57,523 nucleotides of DNA from Pseudomonadota bacterium (GCA_023423605.1 JAFAFF010000275.1:1-57523), one strand, 5' to 3'; positions 7,944 to 17,727 are shown, counted from the stretch's first letter. Translations and numbers: made by a program. The notes: generated from the sequence alone by a model not told the origin.

Positions 7944-10457
7944 TCAGTCCCCCACCTCCGGCAGGTCCACCAGGAACTGATCAGCCAAGCGCCGGTGCCC
8001 TGCGACAGTCGGATGCACGCGGTCAGCGAGGAACAGCGCCTGGTCCTGCGTCACGCGATCGCCGTTCACCGACAGCGCGGCCGCAGCGTCCACAACGCGG
8101 GCCGGTCCAAACTCGCCGGCAAGGATCATTGCGTTGGCCGCGTCGATGAAGGCAGCATCCGCCGGTGCACCAGTGGGCGGCGCGGTGATCAGCACCGGAA
8201 TCGCGCCCGTGGCCCGGATGGCTTCGACGATCATGCGCATGCGCTTCTTCCACGCCACCAGGTTGCCGACCGGCGCATCGTTGCGCTCGTTGGTGATCGC
8301 CAGCAGCGCATAGAAGTCCGGCCGCAGCGCTGAGATGTCCAGGGTCGCCCGGCGCAACAGGTCGACCGTGTTGCCGCCGCCGCGGGCGGCGAACACGACA
8401 TCGATACCCAGTTCGTCGCGCAGCAGGTTGCCCCAGCGGCTGGACCAGTCGTCGCCCAGGTTGAACCCTTCGGTGATCGAGTCGATGCCGCAGACCAGGC
8501 GCGGGCGACGGGACGCCAACAGGCGGTAGGTCAGGCTCAGGAACCGCGTGCGGCCAGCCCGTGCGATCACGCAGGGCTGGCCCCAGCAGCGACCGCTGTC
8601 GCCGTCGCCGGGGTTGCCGGTGGTCACCGATACCGATTCACGCGTCCGGCTCTTGGTGATCGTGGCGGTGTTGATCCGCCCCTCGTGCCGCAGCTCGATG
8701 ACGCCCTCTTCGCCAGCGGCAAAGGTGAAAGGCACAGCCACCTGTTTTGCCGCCACAGTCGGGATAGCCGAGTTGTAGGACGGCCACAGCAGCAGCTGCA
8801 GAACGCCCTGCGCCGCGTCGTAGACAGCGGCCGTGCCGTACAGCTCCGGAGCGCGACGACCTACGCCGAACACCGCACCGGCATCCACCACCCGGAAGCG
8901 TATCGCCGTCGCAGTTGGGTCCAGCGTGGAATACTCCGGCCGGTGCAGGACCGCGTCGCCGCCGTTGGGCGACAGCACGCCTTCGCCGGCGAAGTCCCAG
9001 GCGCCCGAGGCCTGGACCGTGGTGCTGGAATCGCCGAAGTATTCGGCCAGCAGGACGCGGTTGGCCGGCACCTCCGGCACCACATAGCGCCCGGTGAGCC
9101 CGAAGCGGGCCGCCGCCACGGACGGGCTCAGCACGACTGCGTTGCCGGTGGCATCGCCGGCCACCGCCTTGCCGCCGCTGTCGTTGGCCGCGTCGTACCC
9201 CAGCGTAGCCGTGCTGGTGTAGATGGCCACTGCCCCGTTCTTCGGCACCGTCAGGCCCTTCGGGAAGTGCTGCCCAGCCACGAGCAGGTTTTCGCCCACC
9301 ACCGGCCGGAACGCATGCGAGGACAGCACGTCGTAGCGATCGCGCCAGTCGGCGGGGTTCTTCTGCAACACCTTCAGCCGCGCATAGCCGCCGCCGGCCA
9401 GGACATTGATGCGAAGGGTTTCCAGCACCATGGCCTCCGGGAAGCCGTATTGCAGCACCCGGGTGAAGCTGCCGGCGGCGCTGACGGCCGCAGCCGCTTC
9501 CCCGCTGACCATGCTGACCAGCTGTGGCGACACGCCAGACGCCCGCAGGGCCACATCCGAAGCGCTTGCCGCCAGCTGGCCGGCCCGCTCACCGGCGATC
9601 AGCGTGGCGCCCCACATGGTGCCGTAGGACGAAATACCGAACGCCGCCGTGCCGGCCGCATCGCCAGCGAAGCTCATCGTCTCCCCTGCACTGCTCTCCC
9701 GAGACATCAGGTCCGAATCGGTGTAGATGCCCCAGGTCCAGCCGGCCTGGACATACGTGGTCGGGAAATCCCGGCCGGCGACGAACGTGTTGATCGAGCC
9801 GGTGATCAGCGTGACCGGGTATTCGGCCACCACCGTGCCGGCGGTGTCGCCGCTGTTGGAGCGCGCAATAATCTTCAGCTTCGCCGGTCCGCCCTTGCCG
9901 GCATGGAGCCGGATCTCCGAAAGGTAGCCCGCAACCGGGAAGCCACGCAGATCCGCCAACGTGGCGCCGCCTGGCGTGCGGCCGCTGCCGGCGTTGAGGA
10001 CAGTCCGGCCCAGGCTCAGCACGCCATTGCCCGACGATGAGCTGACCGCAACCTGCGAAGCAACGTCGGAGCTGTCGGCTTTCTGGTTCAGCGTGTCACC
10101 GCGCATCCACTGCCACTGCCCGCCTGCGGCGCGGTACTGCCCCGAGTTGCTCACGGTCGCACCGGAAATCGGATCAACGTGCGTGCCAACATCACCAATC
10201 ACATCGGCGGAAAACCCATCCGGGCGCGACGTGTCGGCCTGCAGGGCTGCCCAGCTGGCGTAGCGCTTGAGGCCGTTGTCGGCGATGAACTGGTCGTATT
10301 CCGCCTCCAGGCCGGCCCAGCTGCGCCGCATCGCGCCCTTGCGATCCCGCCACGTGCCAACCGGTCCGTTCATGCCCTCGTCCAGGTTCACGGCGTTGTC
10401 GTGCAAATCGCGGACATCGGCCGACGGCACCGGGTTGCCGGTGTTGAAGTTCGCCAT
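7944..10457 (-). CDS. tail fibre/spike with C-terminal SGNH esterase domain
   Basis: An 837-residue protein at the end of the late operon, in the usual place for a receptor-binding protein. The N-terminus (to about 130) looks like a virion-anchoring region. The middle contains two Ala/Gly-rich beta-type repeats with shared phrases (GDAAGTAAFG, GDATGNAVVL). The C-terminal 200 residues carry SGNH blocks: GIDSITEG, the GGGN Gly block, TNERND and DRVHPT with the catalytic Asp/His. It probably deacetylates or cleaves surface glycan esters during adsorption. Enzyme family is likely; substrate is unknown. Confidence 0.8.
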   Translation of the reverse strand: MANFNTGNPVPSADVRDLHDNAVNLDEGMNGPVGTWRDRKGAMRRSWAGLEAEYDQFIADNGLKRYASWAALQADTSRPDGFSADVIGDVGTHVDPISGATVSNSGQYRAAGGQWQWMRGDTLNQKADSSDVASQVAVSSSSGNGVLSLGRTVLNAGSGRTPGGATLADLRGFPVAGYLSEIRLHAGKGGPAKLKIIARSNSGDTAGTVVAEYPVTLITGSINTFVAGRDFPTTYVQAGWTWGIYTDSDLMSRESSAGETMSFAGDAAGTAAFGISSYGTMWGATLIAGERAGQLAASASDVALRASGVSPQLVSMVSGEAAAAVSAAGSFTRVLQYGFPEAMVLETLRINVLAGGGYARLKVLQKNPADWRDRYDVLSSHAFRPVVGENLLVAGQHFPKGLTVPKNGAVAIYTSTATLGYDAANDSGGKAVAGDATGNAVVLSPSVAAARFGLTGRYVVPEVPANRVLLAEYFGDSSTTVQASGAWDFAGEGVLSPNGGDAVLHRPEYSTLDPTATAIRFRVVDAGAVFGVGRRAPELYGTAAVYDAAQGVLQLLLWPSYNSAIPTVAAKQVAVPFTFAAGEEGVIELRHEGRINTATITKSRTRESVSVTTGNPGDGDSGRCWGQPCVIARAGRTRFLSLTYRLLASRRPRLVCGIDSITEGFNLGDDWSSRWGNLLRDELGIDVVFAARGGGNTVDLLRRATLDISALRPDFYALLAITNERNDAPVGNLVAWKKRMRMIVEAIRATGAIPVLITAPPTGAPADAAFIDAANAMILAGEFGPARVVDAAAALSVNGDRVTQDQALFLADRVHPTVAGHRRLADQFLVDLPEVGD

Positions 10458-10478
10458 CTCTGTGGTTCTCCGTTGGGG

Positions 10479-13400
10479 TTACGGCGCAGACGCGTCGTCG
10501 TACTGGTAAAAGGCGGGGTCGTATTGCAGAGCGGTCAGCTCGCAGCTGTTGTCCTGGCCCGGGGCGATCTCGGCGATCACCGCGTCGTAGCCCACCTGCG
10601 TGCTGTCGCAGAAGATCAGCTCGGGCGGGTCGATGATTGGATCGTCCATGACCCAGCTGGAATAGCCGTTGCCGGCCGGCAGATCGGCGGCAGCGATGGT
10701 GAGCGTGTAACCGTCCACCTGCTGCGGGTTGATGACGCCGGAAAGGCTCCCGTCCTGGAAGCGGATCAGGCACCGCGGCTCGGGCAGGGTCCAGTCCAAC
10801 TGCTCACCCACGCGGATGGTGATGCGGCCACCGGCCAACGTGGCTTCTTCGATCATGGCGCTGGTGGTGCTGGAGCCCGGGATGTCATCGGTCAGCTTGA
10901 TGCGATCGCCATACTGGTACACCTGCGCCATCAGCTCGGTGGTGCAGGTATGCGTCAGCCGCTGGGCCTGGTGCTTCATCAGCCTGCGCATGCCGAAGCG
11001 CCAGGCGCGGGTGCGGTCCCCGACGCCATCGAGGGTGAATGCCTCGACCTTGCCCGGCGTATCCGCACCCGGCAGCCGGCATTCCACCGTCTCGGCCGCG
11101 CAGGTGACCTCATCGACATAGGTGATGTCCACCCCGTCGAAGTCATCTTCGCCCGGGGCCACAAAGGCCGTCTGCAGCTCCTCCAGCATCCGGTTGGGGG
11201 TCACCCCGCCCACCCAGGTCTTGATGCCCTCACGGCCGGCCGAGTTGAGGCCTCCAGAGCGTAGGAAGTACCCCATGCCCGCCTGCGTGATCAGCTTCAG
11301 CACGTCCAGGGCGCTCATGCCCGCCTTGTCGGCGCTGTAATCGAAGAACTCGGCCCGCGGCGTCCAGACGTCGGTTTCCAGTGCATCGATGGTGTCCCGG
11401 TCGATCTCCGCATCAGGAGTGCCCAGCGACTTCAGCACGTGGTACATAGCGCCGCTGACGGTGCGCGGCGTGCCTTCGGCATACTCGCGCGTGGCCAGCA
11501 CGTTGAAGCGCCGGTCGGATTGCGCGCCCAGCTTCGTGCCGGTGGTGATCGTCAGGCCGATGGTGGTCAGCCCTTCATACCGCGCCGGGCGCTGGGAGAG
11601 CCGCGAGCGCAGGCCCTGCCAGTAAACGGCATCTCGCGCCGAGCTTCCGCCGCGTGCCGTGACGCGCCTCACCCGAACCTCGATCTGCGCGGGCGCGCCC
11701 AGATTCACCCGCTCGGTGAAGCCGATGCCATCCTCCGTGGTGTCCGTGTAGGTGTGTGATCGCACGTTCCAGGGCGCTCCGGAGCCGTACACCCGCCAGC
11801 CCACGCGCAGGGTCACCGTGAACTTCCGGCGCTTGCCCTTGCTGGTGTACCAGATCAGGCCCGATCCGAAGTTGAAGTCGTATTCGAAGGCGTCCGTGGT
11901 TTCACCGTCCGGGCAGACCAGGAACGGGCCGAGCCAGCTTTCACCCTCCTGCAGGCCGGTGGCCTGGTACTCCGTCGCAGTGCGGGTCACCCAGCCCGGC
12001 CAACTCGTATCCACGACGCCGGCTTCGGTCAGCCGCTGCACGGTAAGGCTCAGCCCGGACACCGACGCGACGCGGTATTCGCTCCCTCCCCGGCCTATGG
12101 CCAGCGCCACCGGTCCGGGCGGCAGGCCACCGAAGGCGGTGCCGGTCGCGCTGTCGTAGGCGAGCGTTACGCGCGGCGGGACTGCTGGCGATCCGCCGCT
12201 GGTGGCGGCGCCGGCCGATGCCACCGGTGCCGCGCCGAATACCGCCACCGGCAGCGCGCTGTGCGTGATCGTGCCGCCGGCGAACGGGCTGCCGGCTTCC
12301 CCGATGGTCACCACATTCCCGGCCTGTGTAGCTACTAGGCCGCTGCCGGACAGCTGGTCGGTGATGGCCTGCAGCAGGATGCCGATGGTGACATAGTTGG
12401 CGTCCAGGGTGATGCTGTAGGTGATGCCCTTCCAGGTGATGCTGAAGGTCTCCGGACCACCGGTGAAGTCGTAGCCGGCAACAGGCGCCGATCCGCGCAG
12501 CGTGGCGGCGGTGCCACCGGTTCCAGGCACTGCCGGCGTCCCAGCGGCGTAGCTGGCCACGAACAGGGCATAGTCGGCCTCGTTGTAGGTGACCAGCACC
12601 GGCATGCCGACGAATGGGCCCAGCTCGTCCACCGCCGCGCCGGAGATGACCGAATACAGCCCGTCGTTGCTGGCGGTGAATGTGGCAGCTGCCTTGAGCG
12701 TCAGAACAGCACCGACAACCCAGCCCGGCGGCAGCGCCGTGGCCGGCTTCTCGTTGCCATCCTCGTCGGTCACGGTGGCGTTGTTGAGCGACAGGATGTT
12801 GCCCGACACGGTCACCGAGTCCGCGTTGATGCTGGTTTCGGTGTCGGCGGTGTCGCTCAGGTCCAGGCCGGCCGTGCCGGAGTTGGTTGCGCTGACCTCG
12901 GTGGAGTTGAACCAGTTCTCTGAGCGAGGGTCACCGCTCACATCCGCCCCCGGCGGATAGACCTGCACGCTGACGTCGTCGCCGAAGGCGCTGATCGGTG
13001 TCGCGCCGATGCGCATCCCCCCAACGGGAAGTGTGTAGCTTCCCCGCCCCACGCAGACGAACATGGTCGTGCGGTACGTCCTGCCGTCCACGAACCGCGA
13101 CACGGGCTGCACCAGGTAATCCGCATATCGGCGAACGCGCCCCATGATCTCGGCGATCACGTCCCCCAGCCTGGCCGTGTTGGCTGTGGCCGGGTTGAGG
13201 TCCAGTGCGGTGCCTTGGCGGTTGTTGCTGCGCTGGCCGCGGTTGGCCAAGTACGAATAAACCTGGAAGGCCAGCGACACACCAGTAGCGATCAGCGACA
13301 GCGTGCCCGGGTCCCGCGGCACTGGATACAGCCGCACGTCGCTGCCCGCCGCAAGGGTGGTGGTTGCCCACGCCTCGAACGGGAGCGCATGACCATCCAG

Positions 13401-13538
13401 TGCGGCCTCGATCGGCTGCGGGCCGTCTGCCAGGTAGCCCGCCACATTGGCGCGCAGCCAGGCATCCAGGGTCGTGTCGCCGTGCGGGTGTATCTCCAGC
13501 GGCTGGCCCGGCAGGCGCGAGGGATACAGGCGGATCAC
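10479..13538 (-). CDS. tail tip / host specificity protein J-like
   Basis: A 1019-residue central tail-tip protein. The first 100 residues (MIRLYPSRLPG...) resemble a lambda I-like tail assembly region ending in a hydrophobic segment, apparently fused to the J-type body. There is no separate I gene. The middle is rich in Ala/Gly/Thr beta structure; residues about 640-900 resemble the conserved J tip core. It overlaps the NlpC/P60 gene by four bases, the common order K-J in siphophages. The downstream spike gene would supply the distal receptor contact. Confidence 0.8.
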   Translation of the reverse strand: MIRLYPSRLPGQPLEIHPHGDTTLDAWLRANVAGYLADGPQPIEAALDGHALPFEAWATTTLAAGSDVRLYPVPRDPGTLSLIATGVSLAFQVYSYLANRGQRSNNRQGTALDLNPATANTARLGDVIAEIMGRVRRYADYLVQPVSRFVDGRTYRTTMFVCVGRGSYTLPVGGMRIGATPISAFGDDVSVQVYPPGADVSGDPRSENWFNSTEVSATNSGTAGLDLSDTADTETSINADSVTVSGNILSLNNATVTDEDGNEKPATALPPGWVVGAVLTLKAAATFTASNDGLYSVISGAAVDELGPFVGMPVLVTYNEADYALFVASYAAGTPAVPGTGGTAATLRGSAPVAGYDFTGGPETFSITWKGITYSITLDANYVTIGILLQAITDQLSGSGLVATQAGNVVTIGEAGSPFAGGTITHSALPVAVFGAAPVASAGAATSGGSPAVPPRVTLAYDSATGTAFGGLPPGPVALAIGRGGSEYRVASVSGLSLTVQRLTEAGVVDTSWPGWVTRTATEYQATGLQEGESWLGPFLVCPDGETTDAFEYDFNFGSGLIWYTSKGKRRKFTVTLRVGWRVYGSGAPWNVRSHTYTDTTEDGIGFTERVNLGAPAQIEVRVRRVTARGGSSARDAVYWQGLRSRLSQRPARYEGLTTIGLTITTGTKLGAQSDRRFNVLATREYAEGTPRTVSGAMYHVLKSLGTPDAEIDRDTIDALETDVWTPRAEFFDYSADKAGMSALDVLKLITQAGMGYFLRSGGLNSAGREGIKTWVGGVTPNRMLEELQTAFVAPGEDDFDGVDITYVDEVTCAAETVECRLPGADTPGKVEAFTLDGVGDRTRAWRFGMRRLMKHQAQRLTHTCTTELMAQVYQYGDRIKLTDDIPGSSTTSAMIEEATLAGGRITIRVGEQLDWTLPEPRCLIRFQDGSLSGVINPQQVDGYTLTIAAADLPAGNGYSSWVMDDPIIDPPELIFCDSTQVGYDAVIAEIAPGQDNSCELTALQYDPAFYQYDDASAP

Positions 13539-13915
13539 CCGTAATACTCCACACGCGCATAGCGCCGCTCAAAGCGCGGCAGCGGCAGCACCGTGACGTC
13601 GTGGGCCTCGCTGCTCTCCAGCGCGCACAGGCGTCCATCCACGGTCAGCAGCACGGCCACGTGGGTGACCATGCTGCCCTCGTAGCAGAAGGCCACTGCG
13701 CCATCCACCAGGTCGCTGCCAGGACGATCAGCCACGGCCGCCACGGCCAGCTCGGGAAGCTCCGTCCGGGTCGCGCCTTCGTACTCCGGCCACGGATCCA
13801 GCCCGAGGTCCCGGCGCACTTCCTGGACGACGCCATAGCAGTCCAGCTCGGGGAACACGCGGCCGCCAGCGACCCAGCGCACGGCCAGGTACTTGTCGAT
13901 ATCGAAGGTGCTCAT
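13535..13915 (-). CDS. NlpC/P60-like tail assembly peptidase
   Basis: A 126-residue cysteine peptidase-fold protein like the C-terminal part of lambda K. The Cys sits in ELDCYGVVQEV and the His in VTHVAVLL. It may cleave peptidoglycan peptides during DNA entry or act in tip assembly. Genes on both sides overlap by four bases, so it belongs to the coupled tail-tip unit. Confidence 0.75.
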   Translation of the reverse strand: MSTFDIDKYLAVRWVAGGRVFPELDCYGVVQEVRRDLGLDPWPEYEGATRTELPELAVAAVADRPGSDLVDGAVAFCYEGSMVTHVAVLLTVDGRLCALESSEAHDVTVLPLPRFERRYARVEYYG

Positions 13916-14394
13916 GAGAAGTAGCGCAGCCCAGGGTGTTTGTTGAGGGTGTAGCGGTCACGGGGCCAGGCCGTGTCCAGGATGTTCATGTAGCCGGCAG
14001 TGATCTGCACCAGCCGCTGTGTCCAGTGCCCTCCCTTGACCTTGAGGGTGTAGGGCCGCTCCGCCGGCGCGGCCAGGTCGCTGGAGATGTACTTCCGATA
14101 CGTCAGCGTCATCTCCTCACGATCCTGCAGGGCACGGCGGAGCGACTGACTGACCGCGCCGCTGATGTTGGAAATCGCGAATTGCAGATCCTGCGTGCCG
14201 TCGGCGTTGCGCGCCGGCAGCGCGATATCGATGCCGCAGGCAGTGAAGGTCACCATCTGCCCAGCCTCAGTGGTCACCGTAAGGTCGTCCCAGCCTTGCG
14301 TCAGGTAGTACCGGGACTCACCGATATTGATCTGCAGCGTGTCGTGGATGATCTCGCTGCCGCCGGAGGCATAGAGCCGATTGAGCACTGTCAT
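13912..14394 (-). CDS. DUF1833-type tail protein
   Basis: A 160-residue protein starting MTVLNRLYASGG. ATG 14394 forms an ATGA overlap with the stop of the upstream gene, which decides the start. The body (GESRYYLTQGWDDLTV, MVTFTACGIDIALPA) resembles the DUF1833 family that usually lies between tape measure and NlpC genes. It probably occupies the lambda L position at the tail tip. Family call from memory, not search. Confidence 0.6.
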   Translation of the reverse strand: MTVLNRLYASGGSEIIHDTLQINIGESRYYLTQGWDDLTVTTEAGQMVTFTACGIDIALPARNADGTQDLQFAISNISGAVSQSLRRALQDREEMTLTYRKYISSDLAAPAERPYTLKVKGGHWTQRLVQITAGYMNILDTAWPRDRYTLNKHPGLRYFS

Positions 14395-14849
14395 GCCTCG
14401 GGCCACTCCTTATTGGCAGTCAGGTCCACGATCTCAGGGTGGAGGAAGGGATCCGGATATGCCGTAGATCCGTCGGGCAGCAGCGGCCTTGTATAAACCT
14501 CCAGCGTCGCGGTGAACCGCCAATATTTACCGCCCACAAGGATTGGCCCTTCGTAGATGTCGACGAACTTGCTCTTGTAGTAGTCCAGGCCGAGCGGAGT
14601 TCTCAGTGGACAGAGAAACCAGGCGGCACCATCCAAGAGATCCTCTTGGAACCATTTTTCGAATAGAGCGGCCGGGCCGTTTCTCATCAACCACGTTACT
14701 GAAACGTGGGTCGGCGTGCTTCTGGCGCGGCGCCTCTGCATTGATCTACCGCTTACAAATGTTGAGCGGATCAATGGCGAGACGGGAGAGAAACCATAGC
14801 CCTCCTGCAAAGCCAGCGGCATCCAGTTCGGATAGGGAATAACCGCCAT
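14391..14849 (-). CDS. minor tail protein, function unknown
   Basis: A 152-residue protein starting MAVIPYPNWMPLALQEGYG. The start overlaps the tape-measure stop as TGATG. It lies in the lambda M position between tape measure and the DUF1833-like gene, so a tail-tip collar role is likely. Base composition is somewhat lower in GC than its neighbours. Confidence 0.6.
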   Translation of the reverse strand: MAVIPYPNWMPLALQEGYGFSPVSPLIRSTFVSGRSMQRRRARSTPTHVSVTWLMRNGPAALFEKWFQEDLLDGAAWFLCPLRTPLGLDYYKSKFVDIYEGPILVGGKYWRFTATLEVYTRPLLPDGSTAYPDPFLHPEIVDLTANKEWPEA

Positions 14850-16996
14850 CAGTCCACCTTCCGGTTGGTTGTCCACTTCCCGCCCAAGCTTTTGGATATG
14901 GGTCCCCTGCCGCTGGCCACGTCCATTGCCGCCATCTGGTGGCCCATCCTTGCACCCTCCATTGCCGCCTGCTTCATCATCTGCATGGTGCGGTCGTCAG
15001 GGTTTCCGTTGACATGGAACTGCTGAGTAATGGGCGCGGCTTGCAAACGTGCAGGGCCGGCGACACCGTCGTGCCGCATGTCTGTCGTGATCGGCATCAC
15101 TCGGCCAGCATCGCCAGGGATCAGATACGTACTGTTTCCGGATGAAAGAAGCTCTGGGCGATTTCCCTCTCCCACTTGATACAGGCCACCCGCCGCGACC
15201 GGCCCACCGCCTGCGCGCTTGCCGCCCAGGAGGCCGCCAATTGCATTGATCCACCCTGCACCAGCTCCGGAATATCCGGTGGCCCAGCCGCCTATCATCT
15301 CGAATATCTTCGCTGATGCAGCTTCAGCCAACATGCGCTGGATCGCCTTGCCGAAGCCGGTCACCATTCCCCCAAGCCCATCCTTGAACGGGTCGAAGAG
15401 GAAGTCCGCGAACGTGGACTGCATGTTCCTTGCAGCTTGGTCAGCAGCCGCGGTCCATTCACTGAACACTTCCGCTGCAGCACTGATCGCCTCGTCATCC
15501 AGGCCGAACATGCTGTCAAAGGCAGCTGCGAAGCGCTCGGCGTCCTCGACCAGAATTTCATTCGCCTCGTCTATGTTGCCCAGCATGTCAAGCAGGGCGG
15601 CGTTGGACAGGAGCGCTGACTGGGCTGCTTTGTCGATCCCCTGCAGGCCACCATACTGGATCTCGTATGCGACCTTCGACATCTCGGAAGCGTCGCCGTA
15701 CAGGGTAATCTGGCGATCCAACTGTTCGTTTGCAGCCTTCAGTGCATCGGCAAGTCGTTTAGCCGCGTTTTCCGCTGACTTGTCCTTAGACGGATCCGCA
15801 GTGGCGCGGAAACTTCCAGGGGTAGCGATCCGTGCAGTGCTGTTTACTGAAGAGGTCACTCCCCTGAAAGACTCTTCAGCCTCACGACTTTTATCGCGGC
15901 GCGCGAGCTCGTCGGTTATCTCCTTTCTCTGCTTTCGATACTGCTCCAGCAACTTCCGGTTCTGCTCCCTTGCCCACTCGAAAGGGGCTGCACTCATCAG
16001 GCTCTTTGCATTGGCGATTTGATCGTTGAGGGTTCCCAGCCGATCTTTAAGAGCGTTATCACCTGCTACCCCTACCGAGCCGCCAGCATCGATGTTTCGC
16101 AGATCTCCAACCTTCTTGATGAAATCAACGATCTGAACCGTGCCATTTGCCAGTTCACCAGCCAGCCACGCAGCACCCTTGGCTACCGAACCGAAAGCCT
16201 GCGCGGTGCTCTCATCAGAGAGCAAGTCGACCATGTTCCGAAACTGAGGGAGAAGCTCAGTTGCGATCTGCGTCTTCAACCCCTGGAAGGCCAAGTCCAT
16301 CTGATTGGACTGTTCTTTCACTTCCTTCATGGCCGCCAACGTCTTACCATCCAGAATCGCTCCGGCGCGCTGGGCCTCGTCACCCCACTTTCGGAAACCC
16401 TCGCCGTTCTTGGCAAGCAAAGGTGCAAGCATCGCCGAATCACTGGCGATTGCTTCCATGTAGAAAACCATGTCTGCCTGCGACGCGCCAGCATCCTCCA
16501 GCGCCTTGTAGTATTTCTGCAGAACCTCCGGCCCACTGAGGTTTCGGAATGACTCGGCGGTCAGTTTGACCTTTGGTGCAATCTGGTCGAAAAAGTCCTT
16601 CATCGCACCGCCGCCGGTGCTGTAGAAGTCGCCAAGCTTGTCCTGCGTGTCCTTGAAAATGTCAGCCAGCTTGTCCTGCTGGATGCCTACCGTGGCAGCG
16701 CCGGCTGCCATGCGCTGGAATACCTGGTCGCTGGTTCCAGACAGCTGGGACAGTTTGCTCAGCTCCGTGGATGCATTGACCATCTGCCGCGTCCAGTTCA
16801 CGACCGCGACTGTCGCAACCGTCAGGCCGCCAGCAACAGCGCCGCCGATCTTGCCGAAGGCAGCGCCTACCTGCGCCGCGCTATCGCTGGAATCCTTGCC
16901 AAGCTTTTTGACCTTCTTCGACGCACGATCCGTATCAGTCTCGAAGGAGCCAGTCCGCATCAGCAAGTCGACAACGATGGAGCCTGCAGTGGCCAT
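14849..16996 (-). CDS. tail tape measure protein
   Basis: A 715-residue protein with long helical stretches, an N-terminal coiled-coil (RASKKVKKLGKDSSDSAAQV) and a hydrophobic segment near residues 50-70. Its place after a frameshifted chaperone pair and before the tail-tip genes is typical. At about 0.15 nm per residue the tail would be near 105 nm. It starts 12 bases after the chaperone extension stop. Confidence 0.88.
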   Translation of the reverse strand: MATAGSIVVDLLMRTGSFETDTDRASKKVKKLGKDSSDSAAQVGAAFGKIGGAVAGGLTVATVAVVNWTRQMVNASTELSKLSQLSGTSDQVFQRMAAGAATVGIQQDKLADIFKDTQDKLGDFYSTGGGAMKDFFDQIAPKVKLTAESFRNLSGPEVLQKYYKALEDAGASQADMVFYMEAIASDSAMLAPLLAKNGEGFRKWGDEAQRAGAILDGKTLAAMKEVKEQSNQMDLAFQGLKTQIATELLPQFRNMVDLLSDESTAQAFGSVAKGAAWLAGELANGTVQIVDFIKKVGDLRNIDAGGSVGVAGDNALKDRLGTLNDQIANAKSLMSAAPFEWAREQNRKLLEQYRKQRKEITDELARRDKSREAEESFRGVTSSVNSTARIATPGSFRATADPSKDKSAENAAKRLADALKAANEQLDRQITLYGDASEMSKVAYEIQYGGLQGIDKAAQSALLSNAALLDMLGNIDEANEILVEDAERFAAAFDSMFGLDDEAISAAAEVFSEWTAAADQAARNMQSTFADFLFDPFKDGLGGMVTGFGKAIQRMLAEAASAKIFEMIGGWATGYSGAGAGWINAIGGLLGGKRAGGGPVAAGGLYQVGEGNRPELLSSGNSTYLIPGDAGRVMPITTDMRHDGVAGPARLQAAPITQQFHVNGNPDDRTMQMMKQAAMEGARMGHQMAAMDVASGRGPISKSLGGKWTTNRKVD

Positions 16997-17007
16997 GGTT
17001 CATCTCT

Positions 17008-17316
17008 TCAGGTGGAGAAGCCCAGGGCGCGCGCAATGTCGCGATCCGAATCGCTCATTTCGATGCGATCCGGCTGGGGCGAAAGAAACTTTAGGATTTC
17101 ATCCAGCTTCCCGCCGCTGACGGCACCGATGGCGGCCGCTGGGCGGTGAAGGCGGTGGTAGTCGTCGAACGGATACAGTGCGTAGAACGAGCACCATTCC
17201 TGGAACTCCCGTTCGCTGAGCTCGTCGACCTCTTTGAGGCTCTTGCCCAGCCCCAGGGCGATTACGTGGCGGAGGTATCGGCGGCTTCCTCGTTCGATTC
17301 CGCTTCCTTTCCCTGG
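17008..17316 (-). CDS. tail assembly chaperone extension (lambda T-like), made by -1 frameshift
   Basis: Open from 17316 to the TGA at 17008 in the -1 frame of the short form, with no start codon of its own. It reads RRYLRHVIALGLGKSLKE, then EFQEWCSFYALYPFDDYHRL and ends DRDIARALGFST. A slip on G-GGA-AAG joins 110 residues of the short form to 99 residues here, giving a 209-residue G-T fusion. It ends 12 bases before the tape measure start. Confidence 0.8.
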   Translation of the reverse strand, partial: PGKGSGIERGSRRYLRHVIALGLGKSLKEVDELSEREFQEWCSFYALYPFDDYHRLHRPAAAIGAVSGGKLDEILKFLSPQPDRIEMSDSDRDIARALGFST

Positions 17317-17636
17317 TCACTGTGCACCTCCATGATGGCCGTCACCATGGCGGACAGAACCTTTAGCTTCAGGCGTTTCGCATCGGGAACGCTCAGCACC
17401 GGATTGCCTTCCGAATCACAAACCGATTTCGCCACCAGCCGTGCAGCCGCGTCCGCATGGCGCTCCGCGTTGTCCTCGCTGCGGGCTTGAGTGAATGCAT
17501 ACAAGACCCCGGCCTCTTGCTCCTTGATGTAGAAGAGGTGCTTCTTCTTGTCGCCCAGTACGATCTCACGCTCGTGCACTTCGTCGCTGATGAACAGAGC
17601 CGGATCCATTTTTGGTTGTGGAGTCTTCTTGGTCAT
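17262..17636 (-). CDS. tail assembly chaperone, short form (lambda G-like)
   Basis: A 124-residue acidic protein (MTKKTPQPKMDPALFISDEV...) located between tail tube and tape measure. It contains a lambda-type slippery heptamer near its 3' end (17307-17313). Most ribosomes should end at TAA (17264-17262) and give this short form. It binds the tape measure during tail assembly in lambda. Confidence 0.8.
   Translation of the reverse strand: MTKKTPQPKMDPALFISDEVHEREIVLGDKKKHLFYIKEQEAGVLYAFTQARSEDNAERHADAAARLVAKSVCDSEGNPVLSVPDAKRLKLKVLSAMVTAIMEVHSDQGKEAESNEEAADTSAT
17307..17313 (-). promoter_or_regulatory. programmed -1 frameshift slippery site GGGAAAG
   Basis: In the zero frame this reads G-GGA-AAG, the same heptamer used in lambda G/GT. 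The -1 frame has a TGA just upstream (17319-17317) and is then open for about 100 codons. Confidence 0.85.
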
Positions 17637-17647
17637 TGCCGCTCTCT

Positions 17648-17696
17648 AAAAGGGGCCGGCATAGCGACACTGCCAAACGGCGCCACCGGCCGGCCC
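17648..17696 (-). terminator. possible terminator after tail tube gene
   Basis: On the minus strand, GGGCCGGC (17696-17689) pairs with GCCGGCCC (17660-17653) across a 28-base loop, followed by CTTTT. It would reduce transcription from the highly used tail tube gene into the chaperone gene. The long loop makes this uncertain. Confidence 0.4.
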
Positions 17697-17727
17697 ATAC
17701 TGATTATCGAAGCCGTGCCACGTTGCC

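Noticed and set aside
17099..17320. A 73-codon leftward frame in the chaperone region
   Set aside because: Arg/Pro-rich and in the wrong frame; the true second product here is the -1 frame extension ending at 17008.
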